From contig JACPOU010000004.1 of NCBI GenBank assembly GCA_016191345.1, forward strand, positions 1 through 64,000: a stretch of 64,000 nt of DNA. Reading direction: 5' to 3'. This DNA is from Chloroflexota bacterium (lineage in GTDB: Bacteria > Chloroflexota > Limnocylindria > Limnocylindrales > CSP1-4). Under the pieces are notes generated by a model. That model ran no database searches and was not told where the DNA came from. It saw nothing but the letters and a program-made list of their open reading frames with translations. This document shows, piece by piece, positions 16,136-25,021 of the stretch. Both the position numbers and the translations under genes were made by a program. The stretch's first letter is position 1, and each line of letters starts with the position of its first letter.

Positions 16136-17316
16136 GACGCCGTCGCCTCCGGGCGCGCGAAGGCGGTGATGTCCTCGGCCGTGATCGTTCCCCGGAACGC
16201 GCCCCGCCGATCGACCACGATGCCTGCCTGGACCTCGGCATCGACGAGCATCGCCAGGGCATCCTTCAGCGTCGTCCGGCGGTCGAGGAACGGCGATGTC
16301 GGCGAGGCGAGGGCTCGAGTGAGGGTGCCCGTGGCCGGCATCTCCCGCCGGCCGACCCAGCCGATGGGCCGATCGTCGGCATCGAGCAGGAGCAGGTAGC
16401 CGAGCGGATCGGCGGCGAGCGCCTCGGCCGCGGGCCTCGCCTCGTCGCCTTCGCGAGCGGTGGTGGCAGGGCGGAGGGCGAGTTCGCCGACGCGGTGAAG
16501 CGCCAGGCGCTTCAGGCCCCGGTCCGTGCCCACGAACCTGGCCACGAAGTCCGAGGCCGGGTCGGCGAGGATCTCCTCCGGCGTCCCGAACTGGGCGAGG
16601 TGCCCTCCGACCTGCATCACGGCGATCAGGTCGCCCATCTTGATCGCCTCGTCGATGTCGTGGGTCACGAAGAGGATCGTCTTGGCGAGGTCCGCCTGGA
16701 GGCGGAGGAACTCGTTCTGGAGTCGCTCGCGGACGATCGGGTCCACCGCCCCGAACGGCTCGTCCATGAGCATGACCGGAGGGTCCGCGGCGAGCGCCCG
16801 GGCGACCCCGACGCGTTGCCGCTCGCCGCCCGAGAGCTGGGCCGGGTAGCGGTCACGATGCACGGCAGGCTCGAGCCCCACGAGCGAGAGCAGTTCATCC
16901 ACGCGGGCGAGCCGCCGATCGGTGGTCCAGCCGAGCAGCCGCGGTACCGTGGCGACGTTCTCGCCGATCGTCTGGTGCGGGAACAGGCCGACCTGCTGGA
17001 TGACGTAGCCGATCGAGCGTCGCAGCTCCGTGACATCCCGCCGGGCGATGTCCTGGCCGTCGATCAGGATGCGGCCGCTCGTCGGCTCGATGAGCCGGTT
17101 GACCATCTTGAGCGACGTCGTCTTGCCGCAGCCGGACGGGCCGACGAGGACGCAGATCTTCCCCGCCGGGACCTCGAGGGACAGGTCCTCGACCGCGCCC
17201 GGAGCCGTCGCGGCATTCCCCGCGTATCGCTTGGTCACGTGGTCGAAGGCGACCGTGGCGGCGCGCCGGGCCGCCACGGCGATCGTGGCGGTGGCGTCGG
17301 GCTCGGGGGTCGTCAC
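16132..17316 (-). CDS. Osmoprotectant ABC ATPase with CBS domains (OpuCA/ProV)
   Basis: 394 residues from a GTG at 17316. The nucleotide-binding domain (about 20-260) has Walker A VGPSGCGKTTSLKMVNRL, Q-loop IQQVGLFPHQTIGENV, signature LSGGERQRVGVARAL, Walker B VMLMDEPFGAVDP and the switch histidine in FVTHDIDEA. The MVNRLIEPTSG stretch is typical of quaternary-amine transporters. About 120 C-terminal residues form CBS-type repeats that sense ionic strength in OpuA-like systems. It is the first gene of the four-gene operon. Confidence 0.93.
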   Translation of the reverse strand: MTTPEPDATATIAVAARRAATVAFDHVTKRYAGNAATAPGAVEDLSLEVPAGKICVLVGPSGCGKTTSLKMVNRLIEPTSGRILIDGQDIARRDVTELRRSIGYVIQQVGLFPHQTIGENVATVPRLLGWTTDRRLARVDELLSLVGLEPAVHRDRYPAQLSGGERQRVGVARALAADPPVMLMDEPFGAVDPIVRERLQNEFLRLQADLAKTILFVTHDIDEAIKMGDLIAVMQVGGHLAQFGTPEEILADPASDFVARFVGTDRGLKRLALHRVGELALRPATTAREGDEARPAAEALAADPLGYLLLLDADDRPIGWVGRREMPATGTLTRALASPTSPFLDRRTTLKDALAMLVDAEVQAGIVVDRRGAFRGTITAEDITAFARPEATAS

Positions 17317-17369
17317 GGGCTGGGCTCCGATGCGGGCGGACGGGCGCAGTATCGCCGTCGATCGAGATC

Positions 17370-17436
17370 GGTGTTGCCCGCGGGGTCGTCCACGGACGGC
17401 CCAGGGCGGGGCATCGCCAGCGGAGCGGGCAACACC
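17370..17436. promoter_or_regulatory. Split 12-bp inverted repeat in divergent promoter region
   Basis: GGTGTTGCCCGC (17370-17381) is perfectly repeated in reverse as GCGGGCAACACC (17425-17436), 43 bases apart, between the divergent osmoprotectant operon and the secreted Asp-box protein gene. It could be a pair of operator half-sites or a long leader hairpin. Confidence 0.45.
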
Positions 17437-17567
17437 AACGTGGTGCATGCCGGCACCATCGTGCGGGCCTGGGCTGGCGGACACCGCGCGGCAGGCGCAC
17501 CATGTCGCCCCGCGGCTCGCCACCCCCGACTCTGCGAGCGAGCCGAGCGTGTGCAGTGGAGTGGACG

Positions 17568-19334
17568 ATGTCCTCACGCGCAGTGCCCGGGTGGTGGAAA
17601 CGCCGCCTCGTGCTTCTCTCGATCCTCGGGCTCCTCGGAGCGAGCCTGGTCTTCGGCTCCGCGGCTGCCGCGGCCGGCGGCGCCAAGGACCGCTTCCGTG
17701 CCTCCGCGTCCGACGAGATCGGCGGCGAAGCCGGCGAGCTCGCAGCGTTGCGCGACATCCAGGGCTTCGACGAGCGCGCCCAGGCCAATCCGGTCACGGG
17801 GGCGCAGGCCCTCTTCTCGCGATGTCGCTTCAGCCCGTTCGCGGACGGGACCGTGACGTATGCGGCGCTCATGCCGTGGGAGCGCGACGTCATCGTCGAG
17901 GACACCGCCTTCGAGTTCGCCGACGGCACGTCCTGCTTCAATCCCCAGAACGAGCAGAACATCGTCGTCAACCCGACGAACGACCTCAACATCGTGACGG
18001 CGGCCAACGACTATCGGTACGAGTTCCGCTGCTATGCCTACGTGAGCATGGACGGCGGCGGCACCTGGAGGAACGTCGAGCTCCCCGGCTGGTCAGGCCC
18101 AACGGGCGCCAAGGGCCAGTTCGTGAAGACCGGCTGCGGCGGAGATCCGGTCCTTGCCTTCGGGCGGGACGGAACGCTGTACTTCGCCGCCCTGACCTAC
18201 AACCTGGACAAGTTCCCGCGCCAGATGTCTGGCGTCGCCGTGTCGTCGTCGAAGGATGGCGGGCTGACCTGGGCCGCGCCGGTCATGGTCAGCTACAACG
18301 CCACGGGGAACTTCTTCGATGACAAGGAATGGATCGCGGTCGCGCCCGATGGGACCGTGAACGTGACCTGGACGACGTTCTACCAGGGCCCCCGTGGCCT
18401 CTCCTACATCAAGTCGCCGATCGTCATGGCCTCGTCAAGGAACGGCGGCAAGTCCTGGTCATCGACGATGGCGGTGTCGGATCCGGCGCACCCGTACAAC
18501 CAGGGCTCCCAGGTCGGCTCGGCGCCGGACGGATCGCTCTACGTCGTCTACGAGGCGGAGACGCCCGGCTCCGCCTATACCCAGGACGCGATGGTCGTCG
18601 CCCGCTCCACGAACGGTGGCAAGAGCTTCACGACCACCGAGATCGCCCGCGTCTACGATGACCTGGACTGCTATCCGCTCCAGCAACCGGGTGGCCAGGA
18701 CCGCCAGACGCTCACCAATGAGCAGTTCCGCCTCAACAGCTATCCGTCGCTGGCGATCGACCCGACCACGGGCCAGATCGCGATCGTCTGGACGGACAAC
18801 GAGGGCTCGGGGAACTGCGGCAGCGGTGGCTCCACGTTCTCGGGCACGACCTCCAACCAGGTCAAGCTCGTGACGTCATCCGATGGCACGTCGTGGAGCG
18901 GCGTGCGGCGGCTGACCGCCGGCGCGGACAAGGTCTTCCCGAGCGTCGGTGCCAATGCCGGCGTCATCTCGGTCGGTTACTACACCCGCGAGTTCGCGAC
19001 GAGCATCGGCTCGAATCGCGAGTGCGGCATCACCGAGAGGGACACGACGACGGGCGACTTCGTCGTGCCGGAGGATGCGGCCCGCGCCAGCGCGGTCGTC
19101 TGCCTCGACTGGGCGGTCAAGACCTCGGTCGACGACTTCGCGTCGACGACCCGGGTCACCTCCCAGTCCTCGAACCCGTACATCCTGTTCTCCGGCTCGT
19201 TCATCGGTGACTACACCGGGACGGCCGTGGACAGCCAGGGCACCACGTACACGGTCTGGACCGACTTCCGGGGCAACCCGGGCGTCACCACGCCGAACCA
19301 GGACACGCTCGTCGGGGTCATCCCCGGCGACTGA
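17568..19334 (+). CDS. Secreted Asp-box (sialidase/BNR-like) beta-propeller protein
   Basis: 588 residues. The ATG at 17568 gives an ideal signal peptide (KRRLVLLSILGLLGASLVFGSAAAAA). At least five Asp-box-like turns are visible: SMDGGGTW, SKDGGLTW, SRNGGKSW, STNGGKSF and SSDGTSW, the mark of six-bladed BNR propellers such as sialidases and related glycosidases. Several cysteines suggest disulfides. The sialidase arginine triad cannot be assigned, so enzymatic activity is uncertain; carbohydrate or polymer binding outside the cell is likely. A strong terminator follows. Confidence 0.85.
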   Translation: MSSRAVPGWWKRRLVLLSILGLLGASLVFGSAAAAAGGAKDRFRASASDEIGGEAGELAALRDIQGFDERAQANPVTGAQALFSRCRFSPFADGTVTYAALMPWERDVIVEDTAFEFADGTSCFNPQNEQNIVVNPTNDLNIVTAANDYRYEFRCYAYVSMDGGGTWRNVELPGWSGPTGAKGQFVKTGCGGDPVLAFGRDGTLYFAALTYNLDKFPRQMSGVAVSSSKDGGLTWAAPVMVSYNATGNFFDDKEWIAVAPDGTVNVTWTTFYQGPRGLSYIKSPIVMASSRNGGKSWSSTMAVSDPAHPYNQGSQVGSAPDGSLYVVYEAETPGSAYTQDAMVVARSTNGGKSFTTTEIARVYDDLDCYPLQQPGGQDRQTLTNEQFRLNSYPSLAIDPTTGQIAIVWTDNEGSGNCGSGGSTFSGTTSNQVKLVTSSDGTSWSGVRRLTAGADKVFPSVGANAGVISVGYYTREFATSIGSNRECGITERDTTTGDFVVPEDAARASAVVCLDWAVKTSVDDFASTTRVTSQSSNPYILFSGSFIGDYTGTAVDSQGTTYTVWTDFRGNPGVTTPNQDTLVGVIPGD

Positions 19335-19354
19335 GTCGCTCGCCAGGCACGCAC

Positions 19355-19384
19355 GCGCCGGCCCGGGGCAACCCGGGCCGGCGC
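19355..19384 (+). terminator. Terminator hairpin with GCAA tetraloop
   Basis: A perfect 13-bp stem (GCGCCGGCCCGGG) closes a GCAA loop of the stable GNRA class, 20 bases after the stop of the Asp-box gene, followed by TTCGATTC. Confidence 0.85.
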
Positions 19385-19511
19385 TTCGATTCCCGGCCCG
19401 GCGTCCGTCCCCGGCCGCTGAGATCGGCAGCATTGGCCCCTCAGATCGGCAGCGTCGCGACGTCGCCCTCGCCGAGCGGGTCGAGCGTCAGACCCCCGCC
19501 CGCACCGCCCG

Positions 19512-19790
19512 TTACGCGTTCTCGAGCTCCCGGGCGATCGCCCGGAGGATGAACCGGGCCGCCTCGGCGCTCTTGCCACCCAGCTTCTGGCCCTCGTCCT
19601 GCTCCAGGGCGACCATGAGGTCGCCGAGCATCTGGTCGAGGAGAGGCGTCCGGACGAGGGAGCCCCGATCGAATGCCGCCTCGAGGCCCGCGACCGCCTC
19701 GCGGGCGTTCTCGACCGCGTGGCCCTTCGCCTCCATCCGCTCCCGGAAGGCGTCACGGGCCGCGGCCGCGGCCGGACCGATGGATGCCAT
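19512..19790 (-). CDS. Small helical hypothetical protein
   Basis: 92 residues, not recognised. It is predicted to be almost entirely alpha-helical and charged (FRERMEAKGHAVENAREAVAGLEAAF, MLGDLMVALEQDEGQ, SAEAARFILRAIARELENA), as in small regulatory or adaptor proteins. The ATG at 19790 has a near-perfect GGAGGT ribosome-binding site five bases upstream that overlaps the stop region of the acetyltransferase gene, so the two are likely co-translated. Confidence 0.75.
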   Translation of the reverse strand: MASIGPAAAAARDAFRERMEAKGHAVENAREAVAGLEAAFDRGSLVRTPLLDQMLGDLMVALEQDEGQKLGGKSAEAARFILRAIARELENA

Positions 19791-19792
19791 GC

Positions 19793-20530
19793 CTACCTCC
19801 CGAGCAGCCACGCCGCAAGGCCCCGGCGCGCGGGCTGGACCGTCTCCCGCGTTGCGGACGCCGGCCGCGCGGCGTGGTTTCGGGTGCCCCCGCTGGCCAT
19901 GAGCGCGGCACCGCGCTCCGCGGCCGGGACGGGGACGGGGACCGGTGCGGTGCCCCGGCGCGCGCGCCACTCCGGCTCCAGCACGCTCATCGAGATCTCG
20001 TCCCACCAGCGGCCGTCGCGCCGGATCGCCTCGCGAGCCCGGCCCTCCGCGACGAAGCCGGCCGATGCGTAGGACCGGATGGCCCGCTCGTTGAACTCGA
20101 AGACGGACAGGGAGACGCGGTGGAGTCCGAGCGACCCGAAGGCATGGTCCACCATGAGCCGCGTCGCCTCGGTGCCGAACCCGTGGCCCCAGGCGTCCTG
20201 CTCGCCGATCGTGATGTGGTACAGCGCGGAGCCGTTGTCGCCGTCGAGCTGGCTGAAGGCGCACGTCCCGATGAGCCGGTTCGTGGCCCGGACGTGGATG
20301 GCCATCGTCAGGGTGTCCGTCCCGAGCGCCCGGCCATGGAAGAACCGGTCGATCTCCTCGATGGACATCGCCCCGTCCTGGTAGCGCGCGAGCCTGGCCA
20401 CCTCCGGGTCGCGATACCAGCGCCGGAAGGCGTCGAGATTCTCCGGGGCGTGACGCCGGAGCACCACCATCTGGCCCTCGAGGGACGTCGGAAACCACGA
20501 TCGGCCGGCCACGGGGGCACGGTATACCAT
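19793..20530 (-). CDS. GNAT acetyltransferase (RimJ/RimL type)
   Basis: 245 residues. Residues about 18-185 are a GNAT domain: LEGQMVVLRRHAPENLDAF at the start, the acetyl-CoA loop in EQDAWGHGFGTEATRLMVDHAF and HRVSLSVFEFNERAIRSYASAGF at the end. It transfers an acetyl group from acetyl-CoA to an amine such as a protein N-terminus, an antibiotic or a polyamine; the substrate is unknown. About 55 low-complexity residues with PVPVPVP follow. It starts eight bases from the divergent DNA ligase start. Confidence 0.88.
   Translation of the reverse strand: MVYRAPVAGRSWFPTSLEGQMVVLRRHAPENLDAFRRWYRDPEVARLARYQDGAMSIEEIDRFFHGRALGTDTLTMAIHVRATNRLIGTCAFSQLDGDNGSALYHITIGEQDAWGHGFGTEATRLMVDHAFGSLGLHRVSLSVFEFNERAIRSYASAGFVAEGRAREAIRRDGRWWDEISMSVLEPEWRARRGTAPVPVPVPAAERGAALMASGGTRNHAARPASATRETVQPARRGLAAWLLGR
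20525..20530 (+). promoter_or_regulatory. Leaderless-type -10 element (TACCAT)
   Basis: TACCAT ends seven bases before the DNA ligase ATG, within GGTATACC, an 8-bp perfect palindrome that is also the start region of the divergent acetyltransferase gene. Confidence 0.5.
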
Positions 20531-20537
20531 CGCCGCC

Positions 20538-22298
20538 ATGCGTCGCTGGAGCGAGCTCGCCGAGCGCGTCGCCGCCACGACGCGGACGTCCGCGAAGACC
20601 GATCTCCTCGCCGCGTACTTTCGGTCCCTCGCCCCGGACGAGCTCCCGATCGCTGCGGTCTTCCTGACCGGGCGAGCCTTCGCCGAGACGGACCAGCGGG
20701 CCACCGGACTCGGCTGGGCGGCGATCTCGACGGCCGTGGCGAACGTGGCGGGGGTGGGTCGCGACGTCCTCGGGGCCGCGTACGACCGCTTCTCGGACCT
20801 GGGCCGTGCCGTCGAGGCCGTGCTCGTCGAGGCCGGCCACGCCCCGGATCCGGCCTCGAGCCCCACGCTCCCCGAGGTCGCCGCCGCGTTCGCCGCCATC
20901 GAGACGGCGAGCGGCGCGGCCGCCAAGGGCGTGATCCTCGAGGAACTCCTGGCCCGCAGCGACCCCGAGACCGCCAAGGGGATCACGAAGGTCGTGTCCG
21001 GCGACCTCCGGATCGGGCTGCGGGAAGGGCTCGTGGAGGCGGCCCTCGCGAAGGCCTTCGACCGGCCGCTCGATGCGGTCAAGCGGGCGGGCATGCTCAC
21101 CGGGGACATCGGCGAGACGGCCCGGCTCGCTCGCGACGACGCGCTCGGGACCGCGGGGCTGGCGCTCTTCCGCCCCCTGAAGTTCATGCTCGCCTCGCCG
21201 GCCGAGGACGCGGTCGAGATCGTCCGGCGCCTGGGCCCGGTCGTCTGGGTCGAGGACAAGTACGACGGGATCCGGGCCCAGCTCCACAAGCGCGGGACGG
21301 ACATCCGGCTCTACTCGCGCGACCTGCACGACATCACGAGCGGCTACCCGGAGGTCGTGGCGGGGGCGCGGGGCCTGCCCTGGGACGGGATCCTCGACGG
21401 GGAGCTCCTCGGCTTCCGCGAGGGCGTCGTCCTGCCGTTCGTCGCGCTCCAGGCGCGGCTCGGGCGGAAGTCGCCGCCGCCGGGGCTGCTCGCCGAGGTC
21501 CCGGTCGTCTACGTCGCCTTCGACGTCCTCGGGCTGGGCTCGGGCGGCGAGGCGGACGTGGATCCGCTCCTCGACCTTCCCCTCGCCACGCGCCGCGAGC
21601 GGCTCGTGGGCCTCGGCCTTCCGCTCGCCGATGCGGGCGGGGTCTTCGCCCTGTCGCACCTCGTGAGCGCCGATTCCGCCGACGCGCTGGAGGCCGCCTT
21701 CCTCGCCGCGCGGGCCCGCCGCAACGAGGGCCTGATGGTCAAGGATCCGACGAGCCTCTACTCGCCCGGCCGGCGCGGCTACGGCTGGCTGAAGATGAAG
21801 AAGGCGCTCGCGACGATCGACTGCGTGGTCGTGGGCGTCGAGGTCGGGCACGGCCGGCGCCACGGCGTCCTGTCCGACTACACGTTCGCCGTCCGGGACG
21901 AGGCGAGCGACCGGCTCGTCACGATCGGCAAGGCCTACAGCGGCCTCACCGACGCCGAGATCGCCGAGATGACGCGCTGGTTCGAGGCCCACACGATCAG
22001 TCGCCACGGCCGCTACCGGCTCGTGGAGCCCAGCGTCGTCGTGGAGGTCGCCTTCGACGTCATCCTCCGCTCCGCCCGCCACACGTCGGGCTTCGCGCTC
22101 CGATTTCCGCGCATCGCCCGCCTCCGCCCCGACAAGGCCGCCGCCGAGGCGGACACGCTCGCCACGGTGGCCCGGCTGTTCCAGGAGCTCCAGCCCGGCG
22201 CGGAGCGGCTGGTGACGGCCGGCGCACGGGCGGCGGCCGTCCCGCCACGCCGGGCGGCCACGTCGCCGCGGGCCACCCGGACCGTGGGCGACGGCTAG
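20538..22298 (+). CDS. ATP-dependent DNA ligase
   Basis: 586 residues, the size of archaeal/eukaryotic-type ligases (Lig1-like), with an N-terminal DNA-binding domain (1-205), adenylation domain (about 206-410) and OB-fold domain (to about 555). The nucleophile is Lys241 in EDKYDGIRAQ (motif I); LYSRDLHDI, DGELLGF, VAFDVLG, NEGLMVKD and GYGWLKMKK follow as the later motifs. It seals nicks using ATP. Bacteria rely on the NAD-dependent LigA for replication, so this is probably a repair enzyme. No Ku gene is nearby. Confidence 0.94.
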   Translation: MRRWSELAERVAATTRTSAKTDLLAAYFRSLAPDELPIAAVFLTGRAFAETDQRATGLGWAAISTAVANVAGVGRDVLGAAYDRFSDLGRAVEAVLVEAGHAPDPASSPTLPEVAAAFAAIETASGAAAKGVILEELLARSDPETAKGITKVVSGDLRIGLREGLVEAALAKAFDRPLDAVKRAGMLTGDIGETARLARDDALGTAGLALFRPLKFMLASPAEDAVEIVRRLGPVVWVEDKYDGIRAQLHKRGTDIRLYSRDLHDITSGYPEVVAGARGLPWDGILDGELLGFREGVVLPFVALQARLGRKSPPPGLLAEVPVVYVAFDVLGLGSGGEADVDPLLDLPLATRRERLVGLGLPLADAGGVFALSHLVSADSADALEAAFLAARARRNEGLMVKDPTSLYSPGRRGYGWLKMKKALATIDCVVVGVEVGHGRRHGVLSDYTFAVRDEASDRLVTIGKAYSGLTDAEIAEMTRWFEAHTISRHGRYRLVEPSVVVEVAFDVILRSARHTSGFALRFPRIARLRPDKAAAEADTLATVARLFQELQPGAERLVTAGARAAAVPPRRAATSPRATRTVGDG

Positions 22299-22301
22299 AC
22301 T
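22296..22301 (+). promoter_or_regulatory. Leaderless-type -10 element (TAGACT)
   Basis: TAGACT ends six bases before the ATG at 22308, just after the ligase stop. It predicts an independent leaderless transcript. Confidence 0.5.
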
Positions 22302-22307
22302 GGCCCA

Positions 22308-22862
22308 ATGTTCGGCGGCTGGGGCGGAGAGGAGAAGCGCGTCGCGCTGACGCTGTACACCGACGCGTTCGTCGTCCGCGGCACCATCGGCACCCGCCAG
22401 CATCGGCTCCTGGACATCCTGAACCTCGCCGAGGATGACTTCCTCGTCCTCGCCGACGCGGTCCTCGAGGAGTTCGGGCTGCCCGGCCCTGCGCACCAGG
22501 CGCCGTTCGCCCAGGTCAACCTCGCGGCCGTGCTCTTCGCCGTCGCCGACACGTCCGTCCAGCCCGTTCCGGAGCTGCGGGCTCCCAAGGCGCCCGAGAC
22601 GGCCCTCGTGAGCATCCCGCCCTTCAAGGTCGCGGGCCGGATCCACCTCCTCCCGGAGCGAGGCCTGCGGGAGGCCCTCCAGGAACTGACGGGGCGCTTC
22701 ATTCCGGTGACCGACGCAGCCTACTGGTCGGATTCGGCCGGCGTGTCACGACGCCGGGCGCCGATGGTCGCGATCAACCACGCGCGGGCGCAGATCCTGT
22801 CCCCGTTCGTCGATGACGCCGCCGTCGCGCCGGGTGGCTCCGAGCAGCGCCCTTCCGAGTAG
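22308..22862 (+). CDS. Hypothetical protein
   Basis: 184 residues, not recognised. The first 70 residues look like a compact beta-rich domain (VALTLYTDAFVVRGTIGTRQHRLLDILN, EDDFLVLADAVL) that might adopt a PilZ- or SH3-like barrel, repeated in spirit around residues 100-150 (FKVAGRIHLLPERGLREAL, GRFIPVTDAAYWS). It is cytoplasmic and has its own predicted leaderless promoter. It is convergent with the sulfurtransferase gene. Function unknown. Confidence 0.65.
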   Translation: MFGGWGGEEKRVALTLYTDAFVVRGTIGTRQHRLLDILNLAEDDFLVLADAVLEEFGLPGPAHQAPFAQVNLAAVLFAVADTSVQPVPELRAPKAPETALVSIPPFKVAGRIHLLPERGLREALQELTGRFIPVTDAAYWSDSAGVSRRRAPMVAINHARAQILSPFVDDAAVAPGGSEQRPSE

Positions 22863-22883
22863 AGCCCTCGAGGAGCCGCGGAC

Positions 22884-23732
22884 CTAGCGGTCCACCGGGA
22901 GGTCCAGGCGGTCGCCCCACTCCGCCCAGCCGGAGTCGTACAGGGCCACGTCGTCGTAGCCCAGCAGCGACAGCACGAACGCGAGCTTCGCGGCACCGAT
23001 GCCGGCCCCGTCGTAGACGACGATTCGTCGCCCTCGCGCCACGTTCGCCTTCAGGAGCTGGTCGCGCAGCTCGTGTGCGTCGCGGAGGCGCTGCGAGCCG
23101 GGGACGTGCATGGCCCCGACCGGCACGTTGACGGCGCCCGGGATGTGCCCGAGCCGGCGGGCGTTGCCCTCCAGGCCGCGGTACTCGGCTGACGGCCGTG
23201 AATCGATGAGAAGGGCCTCCGGGGATCCCAGCACGGCGCGCACGTCGGCGGTCGTCAGCCGCATCCGGGGGTTGGCCCGCGGCGTGAAGCTCGCCGCGGC
23301 CGGGGGATAGCTCGCGTTCGAGAGCGGGCGGCGCTCGGCGAGCCAGGCCGCGAGGCCGCCGTCGAGGATCCGCGCGGACTCGAAGCCGTAGACCCGCAGG
23401 CTCCACCACGCCCGGGAGGCGTAGAGCGACAGCGAATCGTCGTACAGGACGAGGCTCGTCCCGTCGCCGACCCCGGCCCGGCCGAACGCGGCCGCGACCT
23501 GGTCCGGTCCCGCCAGCCGGAGCCCGGGAGCGGCCTCGGCATCGTCGGGCTCGATGAGCTCGGCCCGCCAGTCGATGTGCGCCGCACCGGGGATGTGCCC
23601 CGCGGCGAAGGCCGACGCGGCCGTGCCATCGGGCCGCCAGCGGACATCGACGATCCTGACCTCGGGGCGACCGAGCTGGTCCGCCAGCCACTCAGGACTG
23701 GCAACGAGCTCGGGACGGGCGAATCCGTTCAT
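22884..23732 (-). CDS. Two-domain sulfurtransferase lacking the catalytic cysteine
   Basis: 282 residues, the normal size of thiosulfate/3-mercaptopyruvate sulfurtransferases. The N-terminal rhodanese domain (about 8-130) has VRIVDVRW, FAAGHIPGAAHIDWR and ASRAWWSLRVYGFE...LDGGLAAW; the C-terminal domain (about 150-280) has LIDSRPSAEYRG and GHIPGAVNVP. The active-site loop, which should start with Cys, reads VVYDGAGIGAAK, so Asp241 (codon GAC) replaces the nucleophile. A persulfide intermediate cannot form there, so it is either inactive or has a different activity. It is divergent from a class V aminotransferase. Confidence 0.85.
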   Translation of the reverse strand: MNGFARPELVASPEWLADQLGRPEVRIVDVRWRPDGTAASAFAAGHIPGAAHIDWRAELIEPDDAEAAPGLRLAGPDQVAAAFGRAGVGDGTSLVLYDDSLSLYASRAWWSLRVYGFESARILDGGLAAWLAERRPLSNASYPPAAASFTPRANPRMRLTTADVRAVLGSPEALLIDSRPSAEYRGLEGNARRLGHIPGAVNVPVGAMHVPGSQRLRDAHELRDQLLKANVARGRRIVVYDGAGIGAAKLAFVLSLLGYDDVALYDSGWAEWGDRLDLPVDR

Positions 23733-23770
23733 GGGCGGCAGCGGGGGCCGGAGGTGAGGGGCATGGCCGG

Positions 23771-23776
23771 TATCAT
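23771..23776 (+). promoter_or_regulatory. Leaderless-type -10 element (TATCAT)
   Basis: TATCAT ends six bases before the GTG at 23783 of the aminotransferase gene. Confidence 0.5.
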
Positions 23777-23782
23777 ACGAGC

Positions 23783-25021
23783 GTGGTCTCCCCCTTCATG
23801 GCCGATGCGGAGAAGCACGCCGCCATCCGGGCGGCGATCCCCGCGCTCGGCGCCGGGATCTACCTCAACGCCGGCTCGGTGGGGCCCCTTCCGGCCGAGG
23901 TCGCCGCGGCGATGGCGGAGCTGGAGGCCTACGAGCGCGACATCGGGCGAGCCCACGTGGACTACTACCTCGCGCACGTGGAGCGAATGGCCGAGGCGCG
24001 GGCCGGCATCGCGGCCGTCCTCGGGGCGGACCTCGATGAGGTGGCGATCACCCACGCGACGACGGACGGCATGAACATCGCGACCTGGGGCCTCGACTGG
24101 CAGCCCGGCGAGCGGGCCGTCACGACGACCCAGGAGCATGCCGGGGGACTGGCTCCGCTGTATGCGCTTCGCGATCGGATCGGTGTCGAGGTCGCGTTCG
24201 CCGATGTCGGCGACGGATCGGACGACGAGCGGACGATCGCGGCCTTCGATGCGGCCCTTGCCCGCGGCGCGCGGCTCGTGTCGTTCTCCCACGTGCTGTG
24301 GACGACCGGTGCCGTCCTGCCCGTGGCGCGGATCGCGGCCCTCGCCCGCGAGCGCGGGGCCGTCGTCGCCGTGGACGGCGCGCAGGCGGCCGGCGCGATC
24401 CCGCTCGTCGTCCAGGATCTCGGTGTCGATGCCTACGCGGTGGCCGGCCAGAAGTGGCTTCTCGGGCCGGAGGGCACCGGGGCGCTCTGGGTGGCGCGCG
24501 GATCGTGGGACCGCGTCCGGCCGTCATCGGCCGGGCACTGGTCCCTGGCGAGCTACGACTCGACCGGTGGCGCGACCTGGCACCCCGACGCGCGGCGGTA
24601 TGAAGGCTCCGGCCACCATCGGCCCTCGGTCGTGGGCCTTGCCCGTGCCGTCGGCTGGCTATCCATGTACGTGGGCCTCGACTATGTCCATCGGCGGGGC
24701 ATGGAGATGGCCCGGCGGGCGGCGGATGCGCTGGCATCGATCGCGGGCGTGGAGGTGGTCACGCCCCGCTCGCAGATGGCCACGCTCGTCGCGTTCCGGA
24801 TCGCCGGCTGGGACCCGCAGGCGGCGCTGGACGAGCTCGGGGCGCGGGTGTTCGCGATCGCCCGGACGGTCCCGCTCATCGGCGCGATCCGGATCAGTGT
24901 CGGCTTCTACACGTCGGAGGAGGAGCTGGACCGGTTCGTGGACGCGGTCAGGCTCCTTGCCGGGCACAGCCCGGCGACGCTGCCGCCCCGCCGGACACTG
25001 ACGATCCTGGGCGAAGGATGA
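23783..25021 (+). CDS. Class V aminotransferase (cysteine desulfurase/epimerase-like)
   Basis: 412 residues from a GTG; an ATG at 23798 would also work. It is a PLP enzyme with fold type I: YLNAGSVGPLP at the N-terminus, VTTTQEHAGGLAPL, VAVDGAQAAGAIP and the PLP lysine Lys224 in VAGQKWLLGPEGTGALWV. This layout matches isopenicillin-N-epimerase/SufS-like relatives of unknown substrate; the desulfurase catalytic Cys loop is not evident. It is paired head-to-head with a sulfurtransferase-like gene, which hints at sulfur metabolism. Its stop overlaps the next start (ATGA). Confidence 0.88.
   Translation: MVSPFMADAEKHAAIRAAIPALGAGIYLNAGSVGPLPAEVAAAMAELEAYERDIGRAHVDYYLAHVERMAEARAGIAAVLGADLDEVAITHATTDGMNIATWGLDWQPGERAVTTTQEHAGGLAPLYALRDRIGVEVAFADVGDGSDDERTIAAFDAALARGARLVSFSHVLWTTGAVLPVARIAALARERGAVVAVDGAQAAGAIPLVVQDLGVDAYAVAGQKWLLGPEGTGALWVARGSWDRVRPSSAGHWSLASYDSTGGATWHPDARRYEGSGHHRPSVVGLARAVGWLSMYVGLDYVHRRGMEMARRAADALASIAGVEVVTPRSQMATLVAFRIAGWDPQAALDELGARVFAIARTVPLIGAIRISVGFYTSEEELDRFVDAVRLLAGHSPATLPPRRTLTILGEG

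Noticed and set aside
17568..19334. Calling the Asp-box protein a true sialidase
   Set aside because: Asp-box turns are clear, but the catalytic Arg triad, Tyr and Asp could not be identified.
19512..22646. Minus-strand frame of more than 1000 codons through the ligase region
   Set aside because: Only its last 92 codons (19512-19790) look like protein; the rest is antisense of the acetyltransferase frame shift and the ligase gene.
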